Below are positions 16,126-28,139 of a DNA stretch of 64,000 nt, piece after piece. A program made the position numbers and the translations under genes. Position 1 is the first letter of the stretch. Each line of letters begins with the position of its first letter. The stretch is from Blastococcus sp. VKM Ac-2987 (GTDB lineage Bacteria; Actinomycetota; Actinomycetes; Mycobacteriales; Geodermatophilaceae): the NCBI RefSeq assembly GCF_026967805.1, contig NZ_JAPVBG010000001.1, forward strand, positions 1,550,047 through 1,614,046. Direction: 5' to 3'. The notes under the pieces are model-generated. The model made no database searches and was not told the DNA's origin. It saw nothing but the letters and a program-made list of their open reading frames with translations.

Positions 16126-17489
16126 CGCAGTCGCTCCGCGTCCCGGCGCAGCCGACCGCCGCGCGCGGCTTCCGGCACCCGGGGCGGATCATCGCCGGGG
16201 CCTTCCTGGTCGCCGTGGCGGTCGGCACCGCGCTGCTCTCGCTGCCGATGGCCACCCCCGGCCCCGGCCGCGCCGACCTGCTCACCGCCCTCTTCCACGC
16301 CACCTCCGCCGTCTGCGTCACCGGGCTGGCCACCGTGGACACCGGCACCTACTGGTCGGGGTTCGGGCAGGCCGTCATCCTGCTGCTCATCCAGGCCGGC
16401 GGGCTCGGGATCATGACGCTGGCCAGCCTGTTCGCGCTGCTGCTCTCCCGGCGGCTCGGGCTGCGGGCCCGCCTGGTCGCCCAGGCCGAGACCAAGTCGC
16501 TGTCCGCGGCCGACGTCCGCCGGGTGCTCGGCCGGGTCGTCGTCTTCAGCCTGGTCAGCGAGACGGTCGTCGCGGTCGTGCTGGCCACCCGGTTCGCCGT
16601 CGGCTACGACGAGCCGCTGCCCTACGCCGTCTACAGCGGGGTGTTCCACGCGGTCTCGGCGTTCAACAACGCCGGGTTCTCGCTCAACGCCGACAGCCTG
16701 ATCGGCTACGTCACCGACCCGTGGGTGAGCCTGCCCATCGCCGCCGCGGTGATCGTCGGGGGGCTGGGCTTCCCCGTCGTCTTCGAGCTGGCCCGCTCCT
16801 GGCGGCGGCCGCGCACGTGGTCGGTGCTCACCCGGATCACCGTGGTCGTCACGCTCGCGCTGCTGGTCGTGGGCACCCTCGGCTACCTGCTCGCCGAGTG
16901 GCGGAACCCGCGGACGCTCGGCCCGCTGGGCGCCGGCGACACCATCCTCGCCGGCTTCGTCGCCGGGGTCATGCCGCGCACCGCCGGCTTCAACAACCTG
17001 GACATGTCCGCGGTCCTGCCGGAGACGCTGTTCCTCACCGACGCGCTGATGTTCATCGGCGGCGGCAGCGCCGGCACCGCCGGCGGCATCAAGGTGACGA
17101 CGTTCGGGCTGCTGGCCTACGTGCTGTGGGCGGAGCTGCGGGGCGACCCGGACGTCGAGGTGGGGCGCCGCCGCGTGCCGGCGACCAACCAGCGGCAGGC
17201 CCTGGCGGTCGCCCTGCTCAGCATCGGGGTGGTCGCGGTCGCCACCTTCGCGATGGAGGCGCTCACCGACTTCGGCTTCGAGCAGGTGCTGTTCGAGACC
17301 GTCTCGGCGTTCTCGACCGTCGGCCTGTCCACCGGCATCACCGCGGACCTGCCGCCGGGCGCGCAGCTGCTCGTCGTCGCGCTCATGTTCATCGGCCGGA
17401 TCGGACCGCTCACGCTCGCCTCCGGGCTGGCGCTGCGCGAACGCGCCCGGCTCTACCAGCTGCCCGAGGAGAGGACCATCGTTGGCTAG
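16116..17489 (+). CDS. TrkH/KtrB-family potassium transporter, ion-conducting subunit
   Basis: Potassium uptake membrane protein, 457 residues, built of four M1-P-M2 repeats. The selectivity-filter loops are visible as SAVCVTGLAT, SAFNNAGFS, PRTAGFNN and SAFSTVGLSTG, each with the conserved central Gly. The start is ATG at 16116 overlapping the end of the PAP2 gene. The length fits KtrB rather than the longer TrkH. The stop overlaps the KtrA-like gene by eight bases, so the two subunits are made together. Confidence 0.94.
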   Translation: MPVTQSLRVPAQPTAARGFRHPGRIIAGAFLVAVAVGTALLSLPMATPGPGRADLLTALFHATSAVCVTGLATVDTGTYWSGFGQAVILLLIQAGGLGIMTLASLFALLLSRRLGLRARLVAQAETKSLSAADVRRVLGRVVVFSLVSETVVAVVLATRFAVGYDEPLPYAVYSGVFHAVSAFNNAGFSLNADSLIGYVTDPWVSLPIAAAVIVGGLGFPVVFELARSWRRPRTWSVLTRITVVVTLALLVVGTLGYLLAEWRNPRTLGPLGAGDTILAGFVAGVMPRTAGFNNLDMSAVLPETLFLTDALMFIGGGSAGTAGGIKVTTFGLLAYVLWAELRGDPDVEVGRRRVPATNQRQALAVALLSIGVVAVATFAMEALTDFGFEQVLFETVSAFSTVGLSTGITADLPPGAQLLVVALMFIGRIGPLTLASGLALRERARLYQLPEERTIVG

Positions 17490-18144
17490 TCACAGGGACC
17501 CGGTCGCCGTCATCGGCCTGGGCCGGTTCGGCACCGCGCTGGCACTCGAGCTGGCCGGCGGCGGCACGGAGGTGCTCGCCCTCGACCACCGCCCCGAGAT
17601 CGTGCAGCGGCTGTCCGGGCAGCTCGGCCAGGTCGTCGTCGCCGACGGGACCGACCTGGACGCGCTGCGGGAGATCGGCGTCGGGGACTTCAGCCGTGTC
17701 GTCGTCGCGATCGGCACCGACCTGGAGGCCAGCATCCTCACCACCTCGCTGCTGGTGGAGCTCGGGGTGGCCGACATCTGGGCCAAGGCGCTGAGCAGCC
17801 AGCACGGGAAGATCCTCGAGCGCATCGGCGCCCATCACGTGGTCTTCCCCGAGCACGAGATGGGCGAGCGCGTCGCCCACCTCGTCTCCGGCCGGCTGCT
17901 GGACTGGGTGGAGCTCGACCCGCAGTGGGTGTTCGCCAAGACCAAGCCGCCGCGGGAGATCGTCGGCCCCCCGCTGGGGCAGACCGGGCTGCGCAAGCGG
18001 CACCGGGTCACCGTGGTGTCGGTGAAGCCCGAGGGCGGCGACGCCTACACGCACGCGGGTACGGACACGGTGCTGACCTACGGCTCCGAGATCGTGATCG
18101 CCGGGCGCCCCCGCGACGTCGAGCGGTTCGTCGACCTGCAGTGA
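17482..18144 (+). CDS. KtrA/TrkA-type RCK regulatory subunit
   Basis: Cytoplasmic nucleotide-binding gating ring subunit for the adjacent potassium channel, 220 residues. The RCK_N domain has the Rossmann motif GLGRFG (12-17) and the acidic ribose ligand in VLALDHRPE. The RCK_C domain starts near residue 135. The start is TTG at 17482, inside the last codons of the upstream gene, with GAGGAGAG nearby as ribosome site. The pair is a KtrAB system for potassium homeostasis. Confidence 0.94.
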   Translation: MASHRDPVAVIGLGRFGTALALELAGGGTEVLALDHRPEIVQRLSGQLGQVVVADGTDLDALREIGVGDFSRVVVAIGTDLEASILTTSLLVELGVADIWAKALSSQHGKILERIGAHHVVFPEHEMGERVAHLVSGRLLDWVELDPQWVFAKTKPPREIVGPPLGQTGLRKRHRVTVVSVKPEGGDAYTHAGTDTVLTYGSEIVIAGRPRDVERFVDLQ

Positions 18145-18165
18145 CCCGCGGACGGCGCCGGCGGC

Positions 18166-19710
18166 TCAGCTGCCGGTGTCGATGAGCTGCGCCATCCGCG
18201 CCTGCTCCTCCAGCACCTCGCTGATCCGCGCCTGGACGGCGTCGAGGCGGCCGATGATCTCGCCGGTGGTGTGGATGCCGGCCGCGACCGCCTTGCTGCT
18301 GGCCTGGATGCCGGCGATCTGGTCGGACACCTTCTGGGTGGCCTTGGCCGTCTCCCGTGCCAGGTCCTTGACCTCGCCGGCGACGACCGCGAAGCCCTTG
18401 CCCAGCTCGCCGGCTCGGGCGGCCTCGATGGTGGCGTTGAGCGCCAGCAGGTTGGTCTGGTCGGCGATGCCGGAGATGATCCGGATGACCTCCCCGACGG
18501 CGACCGAGGCCTCGTCCAGCGCCCGCACCTCGCTGGTCATCGTCGATGCCTGGCTGACCGCGCTCTCGGCGACCCCGCCGGCGTCGCCGGCCGCCGCGCG
18601 GAGCCGGGCGACGGTGGCCAGCAGCTCCCGGGCGTTGTCGGCCGACTCCTCGGTGCGCCGCAGCACGTCCAGGCGCTGGGAGACCAGTTGCTGGACGTTC
18701 CGCAGGGCGGAGGCGCGGGAGTCCGACAGGGTGATCGTCTCGCTGACGAAGAAGTCCATGGTCCCGATCACCCGGCCGTTGACGACCAGCGGGAAGCACA
18801 CCCCGGACCGCACCCCGGCCCGCTGCGCGGCGGGGGCCCGGACGCAGTCGGTCATCTCGCCGATGTCGGACACGAAGTAGAGGTCGCGGGCACGCCAGGC
18901 GCGGCCGGAGAGGCCCACGCCCTCGGCGAAGCTGGCCGCCAGGGTGACCCGGCGGAACTCCTCGCCCGCCGAGCCGGACTCCTGCTGGAACCTGAGCACG
19001 CCGGCGGCCTCGTCGAGCGCCCAGTACGAGCCGTACGCCCAGCCGAAGGCGGTCCGCACCGAGTCCAGCGCGACCCGCAGCGCCTCGGCCTGCGAGGGGG
19101 CCGCGCCGATCTCGGTGACGACGGTGGTCACCGCCTGCCGGTCGTCGAGCGTCTCCTTGAGCGAAGCGGTGGCGAGCGCGGCCTTGCGGGCGTGGGTCAG
19201 GAGCCGGCGCAGCGACTTCCACTTCGACGCACGTCCACCGAAGAAGGGCAGCTCGTAGGAGTTGTAGAACTCGTAGAGGCCGATCACCTCGCGGTCGTCC
19301 ACGACCGGCAGCACGCAGCCGCTGGTGGCGCCGGCGGTCTGCGCGGCGCGCCACCGGAGGCAGCCGGCCGGGTCGGTGGTCTCGTCGGCCAGCACCGGGT
19401 CCTGGCTGCGGATGGCCGCGCCGGCCAGGCCCTGAGTGGGGAGCAGCCGGTCGACGCGGGAGGCGCGCATCGCCTCGGCGTAGCGGCCCGACTCGGCGGC
19501 CAGGGTGAAGCCGCCGGCGCCGTCCGGCAGCCAGGCGGCGCCGTAGTCGAGGTCCAGCTCGCGGACGAGGGTGACGGCGATGATCCGGTGCGCCTCGGCG
19601 GCGTCGGTCACGCCCACGTCGAGCGCGTTGACGACCGCCTCGACCGCCTCGACGTCACGGGGGACGGCCACCACCTGACCGGCGGCGTCGGATCTCCTGT
19701 GTCGTCGCAA
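18166..19710 (-). CDS. Soluble methyl-accepting-chemotaxis-like protein with tandem GAF domains
   Basis: A 514-residue protein with two GAF-like sensory domains (about 25-190 and 200-350) followed by a chemoreceptor signalling coiled coil. The tip region contains [20 protein letters not shown] and [19 protein letters not shown], the hallmark of MCP hairpins. No transmembrane helix is present, so it is a cytoplasmic receptor. The start is taken as TTG at 19710, five to nine bases after GGGAGGAC. Longer in-frame versions add an Arg/Ser-rich run unlike protein. The GAF regions carry CysLeuArgTrp and CysValLeuProVal motifs seen in phytochrome-like GAFs, with ligand unknown. No che genes lie nearby. 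Confidence 0.82.
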   Translation of the reverse strand: MRRHRRSDAAGQVVAVPRDVEAVEAVVNALDVGVTDAAEAHRIIAVTLVRELDLDYGAAWLPDGAGGFTLAAESGRYAEAMRASRVDRLLPTQGLAGAAIRSQDPVLADETTDPAGCLRWRAAQTAGATSGCVLPVVDDREVIGLYEFYNSYELPFFGGRASKWKSLRRLLTHARKAALATASLKETLDDRQAVTTVVTEIGAAPSQAEALRVALDSVRTAFGWAYGSYWALDEAAGVLRFQQESGSAGEEFRRVTLAASFAEGVGLSGRAWRARDLYFVSDIGEMTDCVRAPAAQRAGVRSGVCFPLVVNGRVIGTMDFFVSETITLSDSRASALRNVQQLVSQRLDVLRRTEESADNARELLATVARLRAAAGDAGGVAESAVSQASTMTSEVRALDEASVAVGEVIRIISGIADQTNLLALNATIEAARAGELGKGFAVVAGEVKDLARETAKATQKVSDQIAGIQASSKAVAAGIHTTGEIIGRLDAVQARISEVLEEQARMAQLIDTGS

Positions 19711-19933
19711 CGTGGGTCCTCCCGGCTCGGCACGGAGGAGCTCCCGCGCCCTCCCGCTGAGGAGATCATCGGTAGGGCACGACCGGATTGAAGCCGAGCG
19801 AGGAGCGGACCTGCGCGCGGCCGGCACCGCGCGCCGGGGTGGACACCGCGCGCGCGACCGCGGTGATTGCGGAATCGATCTTCGGGGCAGTGCACGACGC
19901 GACTGCCCAGTGGCATCGAGGAAAGAGGTCACC

Positions 19934-20482
19934 ATGCTCGTTCGCCGGATCGCCCGGCCCCTGCTCGCCGCTCCCTTCGTCTACGGAGGGGTCAGCACCC
20001 TGCGCAAGCCGCAGGACCGCGTGCCGGGAGCCCGCCCCGTGGTGGAGAAGATCGCCGACACCGCCGACAAGCAGCTCCCGGTCCAGCTGCCCCGCGACGT
20101 CGAGCAGTGGGTGAAGGTCGACGCCGCCATCAAGGTCGCCGCCGGCTCGCTGTTCGCGCTGAACCGGTTCCCGCGGCTGACCGCGCTGGTGCTGTCGGCG
20201 TCGATCGTGCCCACCACCCTGGCCGGCCACCGGTTCTGGGAGCACGACGACCCGACGGAGCAGTTCGGCCAGATCTCGAACTTCCTCAAGAACACGGGTC
20301 TGCTCGGCGGCCTGCTGCTCGCCGCCGTCGACACCGAGGGCAAGCCGTCCGTGGGCTACCGGACGCGTCGCGCGGCCAGCCGGGCCGCGAACGCCACCGA
20401 GAAGAACTTCGCGCAGGCGCAGAAGCGCGCGGCGAAGGCCCAGCGGCGCACCGAGAGGCGCCTGAAGAAGAAGTCCCGCTGA
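19934..20482 (+). CDS. DoxX family membrane protein
   Basis: A 182-residue protein of the DoxX family. It opens with [24 protein letters not shown], followed by helices around 70-90 and 125-145, and it ends in a strongly basic Ala/Lys/Arg coiled tail (about 150-182). The start at 19934 has AAAGAGGT upstream. DoxX proteins sit in the membrane and are linked to redox and stress response, with no assigned activity. The stop codon overlaps the likely CTG start of the PHP gene. Confidence 0.88.
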   Translation: MLVRRIARPLLAAPFVYGGVSTLRKPQDRVPGARPVVEKIADTADKQLPVQLPRDVEQWVKVDAAIKVAAGSLFALNRFPRLTALVLSASIVPTTLAGHRFWEHDDPTEQFGQISNFLKNTGLLGGLLLAAVDTEGKPSVGYRTRRAASRAANATEKNFAQAQKRAAKAQRRTERRLKKKSR

Positions 20483-21528
20483 GCGCTCCGCTCCCGCCCG
20501 CGGCCGCGCTCCGGAGGATCGCCTTCCTCCTGGAGCGCGCCCGCGAGGCCACCTACCGCGTCGCGGCCTACCGCAGCGCCGCGGCGGTGGTCGACGGTCT
20601 CGGCGAGGCCGAGCTCGACCGCCGCATCCGCACGAAGACCCTGACCGACCTCAAGGGCATCGGCCCCAAGACGGCGACCGCGATCGTGCAGGCGCACGGG
20701 GGCCAGGTGCCCGAGTACCTGGCGACGCTGGAAGAGGCGTACGCCGCCGAGCTGCCCGCCGCCGACGACGTCGCCGCCTTCCGGGCCGCACTGCGCGGTG
20801 ACCTGCACGCGCACTCCGACTGGTCCGACGGCGGCAGCCCGATCCGGGAGATGGCCGAGGCGGCGATGGCCCTGGGCCACGAGTACCTGGCGCTGACCGA
20901 CCACTCCCCCCGGCTGACGGTCGCCAACGGGCTCACCCCCGAGCGCCTGGAGCGGCAGCTCGACGTCGTCGCCGAGCTGAACACCGAGCTCGCCCCGTTC
21001 CGGATCCTCACCGGCATCGAGTGCGACATCAACGTCGACGGGTCGCTGGACCAGACCGACGAGCTGCTCGGCCGGCTCGACGTCGTCGTCGCCAGCGTGC
21101 ACTCCGACCTGCGGGCCGACCGGCGGGCGATGACCGACCGGATGCTCGCCGCCGTCGCCCATCCGCACACCGACGTCCTCGGGCACTGCACCGGCCGGCT
21201 GGTCATCGGCCGCAAGCAGCGGAACGGGACGCAGCGCCCGCGCCCGGAGAGCGACTTCGACGCCGAGGCGGTCTTCTCCGCCTGCGTCGAGCACGGCACC
21301 GCGGTGGAGATCAACTCGCGTCCCGAGCGGCTGGACCCGCCCCGGCGGCTGCTCACCCTCGCCGTCGAGCTGGGCTGCGAGTTCGCCATCGACACCGACG
21401 CGCACGCGCCCGGTCAGCTCGACTGGCAGTACAACGGTTGCGAGCGGGCGATCGAGTGCGGCGTCCCGGTCGAGCGGGTCATCAACACCCGCCCGGCCGA
21501 CGAGCTGCTCGCCTGGACCACCGGCTGA
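20479..21528 (+). CDS. PHP-domain phosphoesterase (PolX C-terminal-like), CTG start
   Basis: Metal-dependent PHP phosphoesterase, 349 residues. The N-terminal helix-hairpin-helix region (LTDLKGIGPKTATAIVQAHG, about 45-65) precedes the PHP domain. The metal ligands include GDLHAHSDWSDG, TDHSPR, GIECDIN, SVHSD, GHCTGR and DTDAHAPG. The layout resembles the C-terminal half of family X polymerases without the polymerase. No ATG, GTG or TTG exists in frame near the 5' end. CTG at 20479 overlaps the DoxX TGA as CTGA, with GAAGAAGAAG upstream, and gives an N-terminus ([20 protein letters not shown]) like that of relatives. The role may be DNA repair or histidinol-phosphatase-like. Confidence 0.85.
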   Translation: MSAPLPPAAALRRIAFLLERAREATYRVAAYRSAAAVVDGLGEAELDRRIRTKTLTDLKGIGPKTATAIVQAHGGQVPEYLATLEEAYAAELPAADDVAAFRAALRGDLHAHSDWSDGGSPIREMAEAAMALGHEYLALTDHSPRLTVANGLTPERLERQLDVVAELNTELAPFRILTGIECDINVDGSLDQTDELLGRLDVVVASVHSDLRADRRAMTDRMLAAVAHPHTDVLGHCTGRLVIGRKQRNGTQRPRPESDFDAEAVFSACVEHGTAVEINSRPERLDPPRRLLTLAVELGCEFAIDTDAHAPGQLDWQYNGCERAIECGVPVERVINTRPADELLAWTTG

Positions 21529-21662
21529 CCGGCGCCGCCGGGCGATGGCGGATCATGTCGCGGACCGTTCACCCTCCGGATGCCCGCTGCCCGGCATCGT
21601 GGGGTAGACAGTCGTGCAGATCGCCCGGTCGACGGGCGGCAGAGCGCATCGGAGGAGTCGAG

Positions 21663-21833
21663 GTGGCTCGTTCCGCACCCGCCCGGGACGTCGACGGCCT
21701 GCGTCTCGCCACCGGCGCCGGGGGGCGCCGCTCCGCGGCGCACGTGCACTGGTTCCGCCGCATCGGCGACGACGCCTTCAGCGGCTCGTCGCTGTACGCC
21801 TGCCGGTGCGGGCAGGTCCGCGCCGCGATCTGA
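21663..21833 (+). CDS. Small conserved-looking protein with CxC motif
   Basis: A 56-residue basic protein, unrecognised. The GTG start has an excellent ribosome site (GGAGGAGTCGAG) and GC-rich third positions, supporting a real gene. The C-terminal half reads HVHWFRRIGDD, then SLYACRCGQVR. The His pair and CxC could bind a metal as a half zinc-ribbon. It lies between the PHP gene and a convergent membrane protein gene. No function can be assigned. Confidence 0.7.
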   Translation: MARSAPARDVDGLRLATGAGGRRSAAHVHWFRRIGDDAFSGSSLYACRCGQVRAAI

Positions 21834-21842
21834 GCCGCGGGC

Positions 21843-22700
21843 TCAGCGGGCCGGCTTCTCCAGCGGCTGGGCGAGCTCGAGGGAGTGCGCGTCCGCGGAC
21901 CGGCGGAGCGCCCAGCCTTCGGGCAGCACCAGGCGCGGGGCGACACCGATGAGCACCGCGACGAGGAAGGCCACACCGGCCAGCGCCTCGCCGGCCTCCT
22001 CGACGAAGGTGGCGGTCACCCGCAGCGAGCCGGGGGCCAGGACGGACAGCGCCGACAGGCCGACCGAGGCCACGCCGTAGCCGGCGAGGCTGCCGAGCAC
22101 CCGGCGCCGGTCACGGCGCTCGGTACGGCTCAGGACGAACAGCGCGCCGACGACGGCGACCGCCACGACCGCGCTGAGCGCGATGGCCGCGGGCTCGCCG
22201 ACGGTCGCGATCGCGGCACCCATCACGTCGGCGTGCACCGTGCCACCGGCCTTGACCGACGCGATCGCGGCCGCGACCAGCCCGACGGCGAGCCACCAGG
22301 TGCGGCGCCCGGGGTTGCGCGCGGCCCCGGCGACCGCGGCGAGAGCGGCGACGGCGAACAGCCCGGCCACGAACATGCGGGGCAGGGAGAACGGGGCGTC
22401 CATCGACAGCAGCTGCGCGGCCGGGCCGGTGGCACCGGTGAGGCGCAGGACGAATCCCGTGCCCATGAGGACGACCGCGGCGGCGGCCAGGCCCACGCCG
22501 ACCGGGGGCAGCGGAACGGCCCGCCGGCGGGCGCGGGCACGGGCGACGAGCGACGACGGCAGGTCGGCGGTCGTCAGCGGGGCGCCGGTACCGGGTGAGG
22601 TGCGGTCGGCGATCCGGATCCCCCGGCCGATCACGAACGCGAGCAGGGTCGCGAGGACCATCCAGACGACCAGCCCACCGACGATCCACTGCCACGACAC
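21843..22700 (-). CDS. Polytopic membrane protein with N-terminal MSW/IRxADR module
   Basis: A 285-residue membrane protein, not recognised. The first 33 residues form a module (MSW, transmembrane stretch, then IGRGIRIADR) also found in the small proteins at 29647 and 46121. After a polar link come about seven further hydrophobic segments: residues 68-90, 105-125, 133-150, 165-190, 200-220, 228-245 and 250-262 approximately. It lies 75 bp downstream of rmlD on the same strand and may be co-transcribed with the rhamnose genes. The GTG start has a weak GAGAAC site. Confidence 0.75.
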   Translation of the reverse strand: MSWQWIVGGLVVWMVLATLLAFVIGRGIRIADRTSPGTGAPLTTADLPSSLVARARARRRAVPLPPVGVGLAAAAVVLMGTGFVLRLTGATGPAAQLLSMDAPFSLPRMFVAGLFAVAALAAVAGAARNPGRRTWWLAVGLVAAAIASVKAGGTVHADVMGAAIATVGEPAAIALSAVVAVAVVGALFVLSRTERRDRRRVLGSLAGYGVASVGLSALSVLAPGSLRVTATFVEEAGEALAGVAFLVAVLIGVAPRLVLPEGWALRRSADAHSLELAQPLEKPAR

Positions 22701-22775
22701 GGAGTTCTCATCGGCAGCCCGGCGCCGGGACTTGACCGTTCCGTCCCGACCGCTGCGACTGACGTGCCGCCCGGG

Positions 22776-26409
<3,634 letters not shown>

Positions 26410-26552
26410 GGCGGGGCCCGCCCTCATGTGCAGCCACGCCGGTCCCCGGATCGGCACGCCGAACCGTCCGTGACACCGCACGAGCGTTCCGCCCCGTCGT
26501 GAGTTCTCCGCCGGGCGCCGGGTCTCGTTCGCGACCGCAGGGAAAACGCCTC

Positions 26553-28061
26553 ATGAGCTCCGAAGCCATACCGTCCGAGCACAGCAGCACCCACCACCTC
26601 GCCACACCGCCCGACCGCTTGCCGCAGGCCGACCGGCTGCGCGGCGCCGGCACGGTCGCCCGCCGGGCGTGGCGCGGCCCCTACGTGCGCCGCCTCGTCC
26701 TGTGGGACGCCGTCTGCGCCAGCGCAGCAGCGGGGAGCGGTCTGCTCGCCCGCTTCCACCCGGCGGAGGTGGGTGTCACCACCGCGTCGCTGGTCATCGC
26801 ACTCGCCCTGCCGGCCGTCTGGGTGTTCGCGATGGTGCTCGCCCGCAGCTACGAGGACCGCTACCTCTGGGAAGGCCCGGAGGAGTTCCGCCGCGTCTTC
26901 TTCGCCGCCGCGCTCCTGCTCGCCCTGGTGGGCACGGTCTCGTGGGGCCTGAAGCTGGAGGTCGCCCGCGGCTTCGTCGTCGTCGCCCTCCCGCTGGCCA
27001 CCGCGCTCACCCTCGTCCAGCGCCAGGCGCACCGGTCGTGGCTGCGCCGCCAGCGGGCGCAGGGCCGCTACCAGCAGACGACGCTGCTCGTCGGCCACCG
27101 CAGCGGCGTGGCGGCGCTGCGGGAGCAGCTGCACCGGGAGCCCGACCAGGGCTACCGCGTGGTCGGCTGCTGCGTCCCCTTCCGCTCCGGCGCCTCCGGC
27201 GGCCCCGGCGGCCTGCCGGTGCTCGGCGGGCTGGACGAGGTGGTCGACGTCGTCGAGCGGTACGAGGTGGACACGGTCGCCGTGCTGCCGTCCCCCGAGC
27301 TGGACGGCGCGGCGCTGCGCCGGCTGGGCTGGGAGCTGGAGAAGACCCGAGCCGACCTGCTGCTGGCGCCGTCGGTCTCCGAGATCGCCGGCCCGCGCAT
27401 CCGGGTGCGCCCGGTCTGCGGGCTGTCGCTGCTGCAGATGGAGCGCCCCGAGCTGCGCGGCATCCACCGGCTGGCCAAGGAGTCCTTCGACCGGACGTCC
27501 GCCGCCCTGCTCCTGCTGCTGCTGGCGCCGGTGCTCGTGGTGATCGGGATCGCCGTGAAGGTCGACAGCCGCGGCCCGGTGCTGTTCCGCCAGGAGCGGG
27601 TCGGCCGGGACGGGCGCACGTTCCCGATGTTCAAGTTCCGCAGCATGCAGACCGACGCCGAGCGGCTGGTGGCCCGGCTGGCCGCGGTCAACGAGGGCAA
27701 CGGGGTGCTGTTCAAGCTGCGCCGGGACCCGCGCGTGACGCGGGTGGGCCGGGTCCTGCGGCGGTACTCGCTCGACGAGCTGCCCCAGCTGGTGAACATC
27801 CTCCGGGGGGACATGTCGCTGGTCGGCCCCCGCCCGCCGCTGCCCTCGGAGGTCGAGCAGTTCGGGGTGGAGATGAGCCGCCGGCTGGTCGTCAAGCCGG
27901 GCCTGACCGGGCTCTGGCAGGTCAGCGGCCGGTCGGACCTCTCCTGGGCCGACTCCGTGCGGCTCGACGTGCACTACGTGGAGCACTGGTCGCTGATGCT
28001 GGACGTGATGATCCTCTGGCGGACGGTGGGCGCCGTCGTCAAGGGCAAGGGCGCGTACTGA
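26553..28061 (+). CDS. Polyprenyl-phosphate sugar-1-phosphate transferase (WbaP/CpsE-type priming enzyme), copy A
   Basis: Initiates repeat-unit assembly by moving a sugar-1-phosphate from a nucleotide sugar to undecaprenyl phosphate, 502 residues. An N-terminal membrane part (helices between about 45 and 165) leads to a CoA-binding-like middle domain (TTLLVGHRSGVAAL), one more helix (about 312-335) and the catalytic bac_transf domain. The catalytic domain has LFRQERVGRDGR, FKFRSM, SLDELPQLVNILRGDMS and GPRPPLPSE. ATG 26553 is preferred to GTG 26499 on the AGGGAAAA site. It is a close paralogue of the enzyme at 32999-34345. A hairpin at 28079-28122 ends the unit. Confidence 0.95.
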   Translation: MSSEAIPSEHSSTHHLATPPDRLPQADRLRGAGTVARRAWRGPYVRRLVLWDAVCASAAAGSGLLARFHPAEVGVTTASLVIALALPAVWVFAMVLARSYEDRYLWEGPEEFRRVFFAAALLLALVGTVSWGLKLEVARGFVVVALPLATALTLVQRQAHRSWLRRQRAQGRYQQTTLLVGHRSGVAALREQLHREPDQGYRVVGCCVPFRSGASGGPGGLPVLGGLDEVVDVVERYEVDTVAVLPSPELDGAALRRLGWELEKTRADLLLAPSVSEIAGPRIRVRPVCGLSLLQMERPELRGIHRLAKESFDRTSAALLLLLLAPVLVVIGIAVKVDSRGPVLFRQERVGRDGRTFPMFKFRSMQTDAERLVARLAAVNEGNGVLFKLRRDPRVTRVGRVLRRYSLDELPQLVNILRGDMSLVGPRPPLPSEVEQFGVEMSRRLVVKPGLTGLWQVSGRSDLSWADSVRLDVHYVEHWSLMLDVMILWRTVGAVVKGKGAY

Positions 28062-28078
28062 CCGGGAGGCCGGACGCG

Positions 28079-28122
28079 CGAGGGGACGGACACCGCGCGG
28101 TGGCGCGGCGCCCGTCCCCTCG
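28079..28122. terminator. Bidirectional terminator hairpin
   Basis: CGAGGGGACGG pairs perfectly with CCGTCCCCTCG around a GC-rich loop that can itself fold. It lies 17 bp from the stops of two convergent genes, the usual place for a shared terminator. Confidence 0.75.
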
Positions 28123-28139
28123 AGGTCAGGAGCGGTAGG

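Noticed and set aside
18166-19935. Start of the GAF-MCP protein at 19935
   Set aside because: The extra 75 residues are Arg/Ser/Pro-rich and lack similarity to GAF. TTG 19710 has a proper ribosome site.
26424-27986. 520-codon minus-strand frame opposite priming transferase A
   Set aside because: His/Gln/Arg-rich shadow. The sense strand encodes an intact, motif-rich enzyme.
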